Of a DNA stretch of 64,000 nucleotides, positions 62,374 through 64,000 are shown piece after piece (position 1 is the stretch's first letter; the number at the start of each line of letters is the position of its first letter). The stretch lies in the NCBI RefSeq assembly GCF_003952725.1, contig NZ_CP032509.1, positions 3,434,001 through 3,498,000 on the forward strand, given 5' to 3'. This DNA is from Georhizobium profundi (GTDB taxonomy: Bacteria; Pseudomonadota; Alphaproteobacteria; Rhizobiales; Rhizobiaceae). The position numbers and the translations under genes are program-made. Under the pieces are notes generated by a model that had not been told where the DNA came from, did not search any database, and saw only the letters and a list, made by a program, of their open reading frames with translations.

Positions 62374-64000
62374 CAGCCGAAATCCCCGCCGGCCTGGTAA
62401 AGCTTCTTGCGCGCCCCGTCATACTGTCGAATGCGCACATCGGCCGCTTCGCCGCCGGCCTGCCGCGCGATCGCACCGAGCGTGCCGTCATCCGTGACGA
62501 AGACTTCGACATTCACCTGCGCCGGTGAGGGCCGCTCGCTCTTGGCGGAGCCTGCCAACGCGCGCAGATCCGGCATCTGTGGAACAGAGGGCAGGATCCT
62601 GCCGCTCTGATCGGGCACGAACAGTTCTTCGCGCTTCTCGCCGACGATGTAGGGTCGACCCTTCTGAACAGGGCCGCCGGCGGCACGGCGCGGGATCGCG
62701 CCGATGAACTGGCCATAGGTCGTCGTCGATTGAAACGTCCGTCCCCCGCCGCCAAAGCCGCCGAGAATACTGGAGAGCAGCCCGCCGCCCGAACCTCCAC
62801 CCGTACCGAAGAGCGCTTCGAGGCCCGAATCCAGAAGTTTGGAGGCAATCTTGTCGAGAGCATTGGCCAGCGCTTCCGTGGCCGTCACGCCGCGCTGCAT
62901 GTCGGAAATGAACCCGCCAAGCACATCCTTGCCGAGCTGGTTCATTTCCTCCGCACGACGACGCGCCTCATCCTGGCTTTCGGCCAGCCGGTTCGCTTCG
63001 GCTGACGCCGCGGCATAGCTTGCGGCAAGCCCTTCGATCGTCCCGGCCAGCACCGGCGTGATCTGGAGGTTTTCACGCTTCGCCGCGGCCAGCAGCTCTT
63101 GCTTCGCCCGGGCATATTCCAGCGTGAAGCCATAATCGTCGATCAGCGGATTGAGGGCGCGCATCGCCTTGGTTTCCGACAAGATGGCGTCTCGGCGCTC
63201 ACGGATCTGTTCAATCTCGCGCTGGAAGGCGTTGGTTTCGCGCTTGCTCGATCCGCTGTAGGTGCTTGTTGAGCCCCCCGTACCGTTGCCGAAGCCGCCA
63301 GACGTAGGAGTGACGCCGCGTTCGTCGATCTCGGCAAGTTGAAGCTCAAGCGCCTGCACTGCGACGTCCAATGCTTTCGCCTGCTCCAATGCGGATTCGG
63401 AAGCGTATTCCAGCGGGGTAAACTTCAACCCCGTTGCCGTAGCAAACGCGGCAGCTCTGGCCTTAGCAGCGGCGTATTGCGCATCAGCTTCCGTGAGAGC
63501 CGCCTTGGCCGCCTCCAACTGCATTGCGATCTGATCGCGCAGCGCTGCGCTGAAGCCCTCGCTGGAGGATCGCGCCGCGGACAATGCCGCATCATTGTCG
63601 TCAATCGCAGCCTTGAAGCTGGCAGCGGCATTCTCGGCCGTGCCGAAATTGTCGCCGAGTAGAAGAACAGCAGCGGCGGCCGCACCGGCAATCAACCCGA
63701 TCGGACCGAGGGCAGCGCGGAAAGTAAGCGTTGCTGCCGTCCCGGCCCGAATAGCGGTCATGAAGGCGCCCAGTGCAACGACGGCGTTTCCCAGGCCCGC
63801 GACGACACCGACCAGCGCCCGTCCGGTGAGCGCGCCGATCAGGATGCCGGCAAATGTGACGACAGTGTCCGCAACACCCTCGAAATTGTCGGCGAGCATC
63901 TGCAAGGCTTCGACAAGCCGGGCGGAGGCCCCCGCGCTCTCGTCGGCATTGCCGATATAGGCGAGGAACTCGTTGTTCACCTCGGTAATGGCGTCGCGGA
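62373..64000 (-). CDS. Tail tape measure protein, truncated by window edge
   Basis: At least 542 residues are seen and the frame remains open at base 64000, so the start lies beyond the window. It has a hydrophobic section (TVVTFAGILIGALTGRALVGVVAGLGNAVVALGAF) and a second one, then long helices (FSAALRDQIAMQLEAAKAALTEADAQYAAAKARAAAF), a Gly-rich part and a C-terminal domain with FGTGGGSGGGLLSSILGGFGGGG and RPYIVGEKREELFVP. These are typical of tape measure proteins, which set tail length. Confidence 0.9.
   Translation of the reverse strand, partial: RDAITEVNNEFLAYIGNADESAGASARLVEALQMLADNFEGVADTVVTFAGILIGALTGRALVGVVAGLGNAVVALGAFMTAIRAGTAATLTFRAALGPIGLIAGAAAAAVLLLGDNFGTAENAAASFKAAIDDNDAALSAARSSSEGFSAALRDQIAMQLEAAKAALTEADAQYAAAKARAAAFATATGLKFTPLEYASESALEQAKALDVAVQALELQLAEIDERGVTPTSGGFGNGTGGSTSTYSGSSKRETNAFQREIEQIRERRDAILSETKAMRALNPLIDDYGFTLEYARAKQELLAAAKRENLQITPVLAGTIEGLAASYAAASAEANRLAESQDEARRRAEEMNQLGKDVLGGFISDMQRGVTATEALANALDKIASKLLDSGLEALFGTGGGSGGGLLSSILGGFGGGGRTFQSTTTYGQFIGAIPRRAAGGPVQKGRPYIVGEKREELFVPDQSGRILPSVPQMPDLRALAGSAKSERPSPAQVNVEVFVTDDGTLGAIARQAGGEAADVRIRQYDGARKKLYQAGGDFG

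Larger units (their letters stand above)
47858..64000 (-). mobile_element. Prophage (left part), siphovirus-like, continues past the window
   Basis: From the right edge: tape measure, two minor tail proteins, a DUF6950 protein, 1501-residue tail-tip protein, coiled-coil protein, tail fibre, two fibre-assembly-type proteins, GH24 endolysin and two small membrane proteins, all on the minus strand and closely packed. To the left lie small plus-strand genes and a minus-strand DNA methylase. Integrase, head and packaging genes are not in view. The exact left end is unknown; it may be as far left as the tRNA-Pro gene. Confidence 0.85.

Noticed and set aside
1..64000. CRISPR array, rRNA operon, insertion sequence, integrase
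   Set aside because: Looked for on both strands; no regular spaced repeats, no rRNA-like sequence, no transposase or integrase motifs were found.

Overview
The window is a GC-rich chromosomal segment of an alphaproteobacterium, almost certainly of the order Hyphomicrobiales (Rhizobiales). Markers are a Ros/MucR zinc-finger regulator, a stand-alone DnaA-domain-IV protein with a DUF6456 partner, DUF1491, DUF5330, DUF2336 and DUF3750 proteins, the TIGR03808 Tat-exported beta-helix protein, an R. etli-type L-asparaginase and a Pha/Mrp antiporter operon. I cannot fix the genus. No CRISPR array, rRNA operon or insertion sequence was seen.

Region 1 (1-12.0 kb) is envelope and housekeeping: a YcgN-type cysteine-cluster protein, a class A penicillin-binding protein with a DUF1214/DUF1254 pair, a DUF2336 protein, a histidine kinase - peptidoglycan-binding protein - DUF1491 operon, DUF5330, SufE, the DUF6456/DnaA-IV pair and MucR. 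Region 2 (12.3-18.2 kb) is a complete seven-gene Mrp/Pha cation-proton antiporter operon with start/stop overlaps at most junctions. Region 3 (18.4-28.9 kb) holds stress and metabolic genes: MsrB, an S9 oligopeptidase, a two-gene cytochrome c set, Fe/Mn superoxide dismutase, a branched-chain aminotransferase, a HAD dehalogenase, an L,D-transpeptidase lipoprotein and a HerA-like ATPase. Region 4 (29.0-39.2 kb) has both subunits of methylmalonyl-CoA mutase, an AbrB/Doc toxin-antitoxin module, a DUF892 ferritin-like protein, the TIGR03808 protein, asparaginase, DUF3750, an SDR dehydrogenase and the Mrp/ApbC iron-sulfur carrier ATPase. Region 5 (39.3-47.2 kb) has a polyamine-type ABC transporter operon, a divergent MHYT hybrid histidine kinase, a ClpP-like exported protein and a secreted protein whose C-terminal 140 residues are almost only Gly, His, Asp and Glu.

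Region 6 (about 47.7-64 kb) is a prophage that continues past the right edge. From right to left on the minus strand come the tape measure protein, three small tail proteins, a 1501-residue tail-tip protein, a tail fibre, fibre-assembly-like proteins, a GH24 endolysin with a holin-like tail and two small membrane proteins. A plus-strand accessory block follows: Crp/Fnr regulator, DUF6894, small unknown proteins and a shortened nuclease-like ORF. A D12-class adenine methylase lies at the left end, next to tRNA-Pro(CGG). The gene order (tape measure, two minor tail proteins, NlpC/P60-like protein, giant tip protein) is that of siphovirus and gene-transfer-agent tails; the lysis cassette and lysogenic-type accessory genes favour a prophage over a GTA. 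No integrase, capsid or terminase gene is in view.

The best candidates for undescribed biology are the His/Gly/Asp-rich secreted protein, the DnaA-IV/DUF6456 pair, and the prophage accessory block with its Crp-type regulator. None of these is proven to be a new system from sequence alone.
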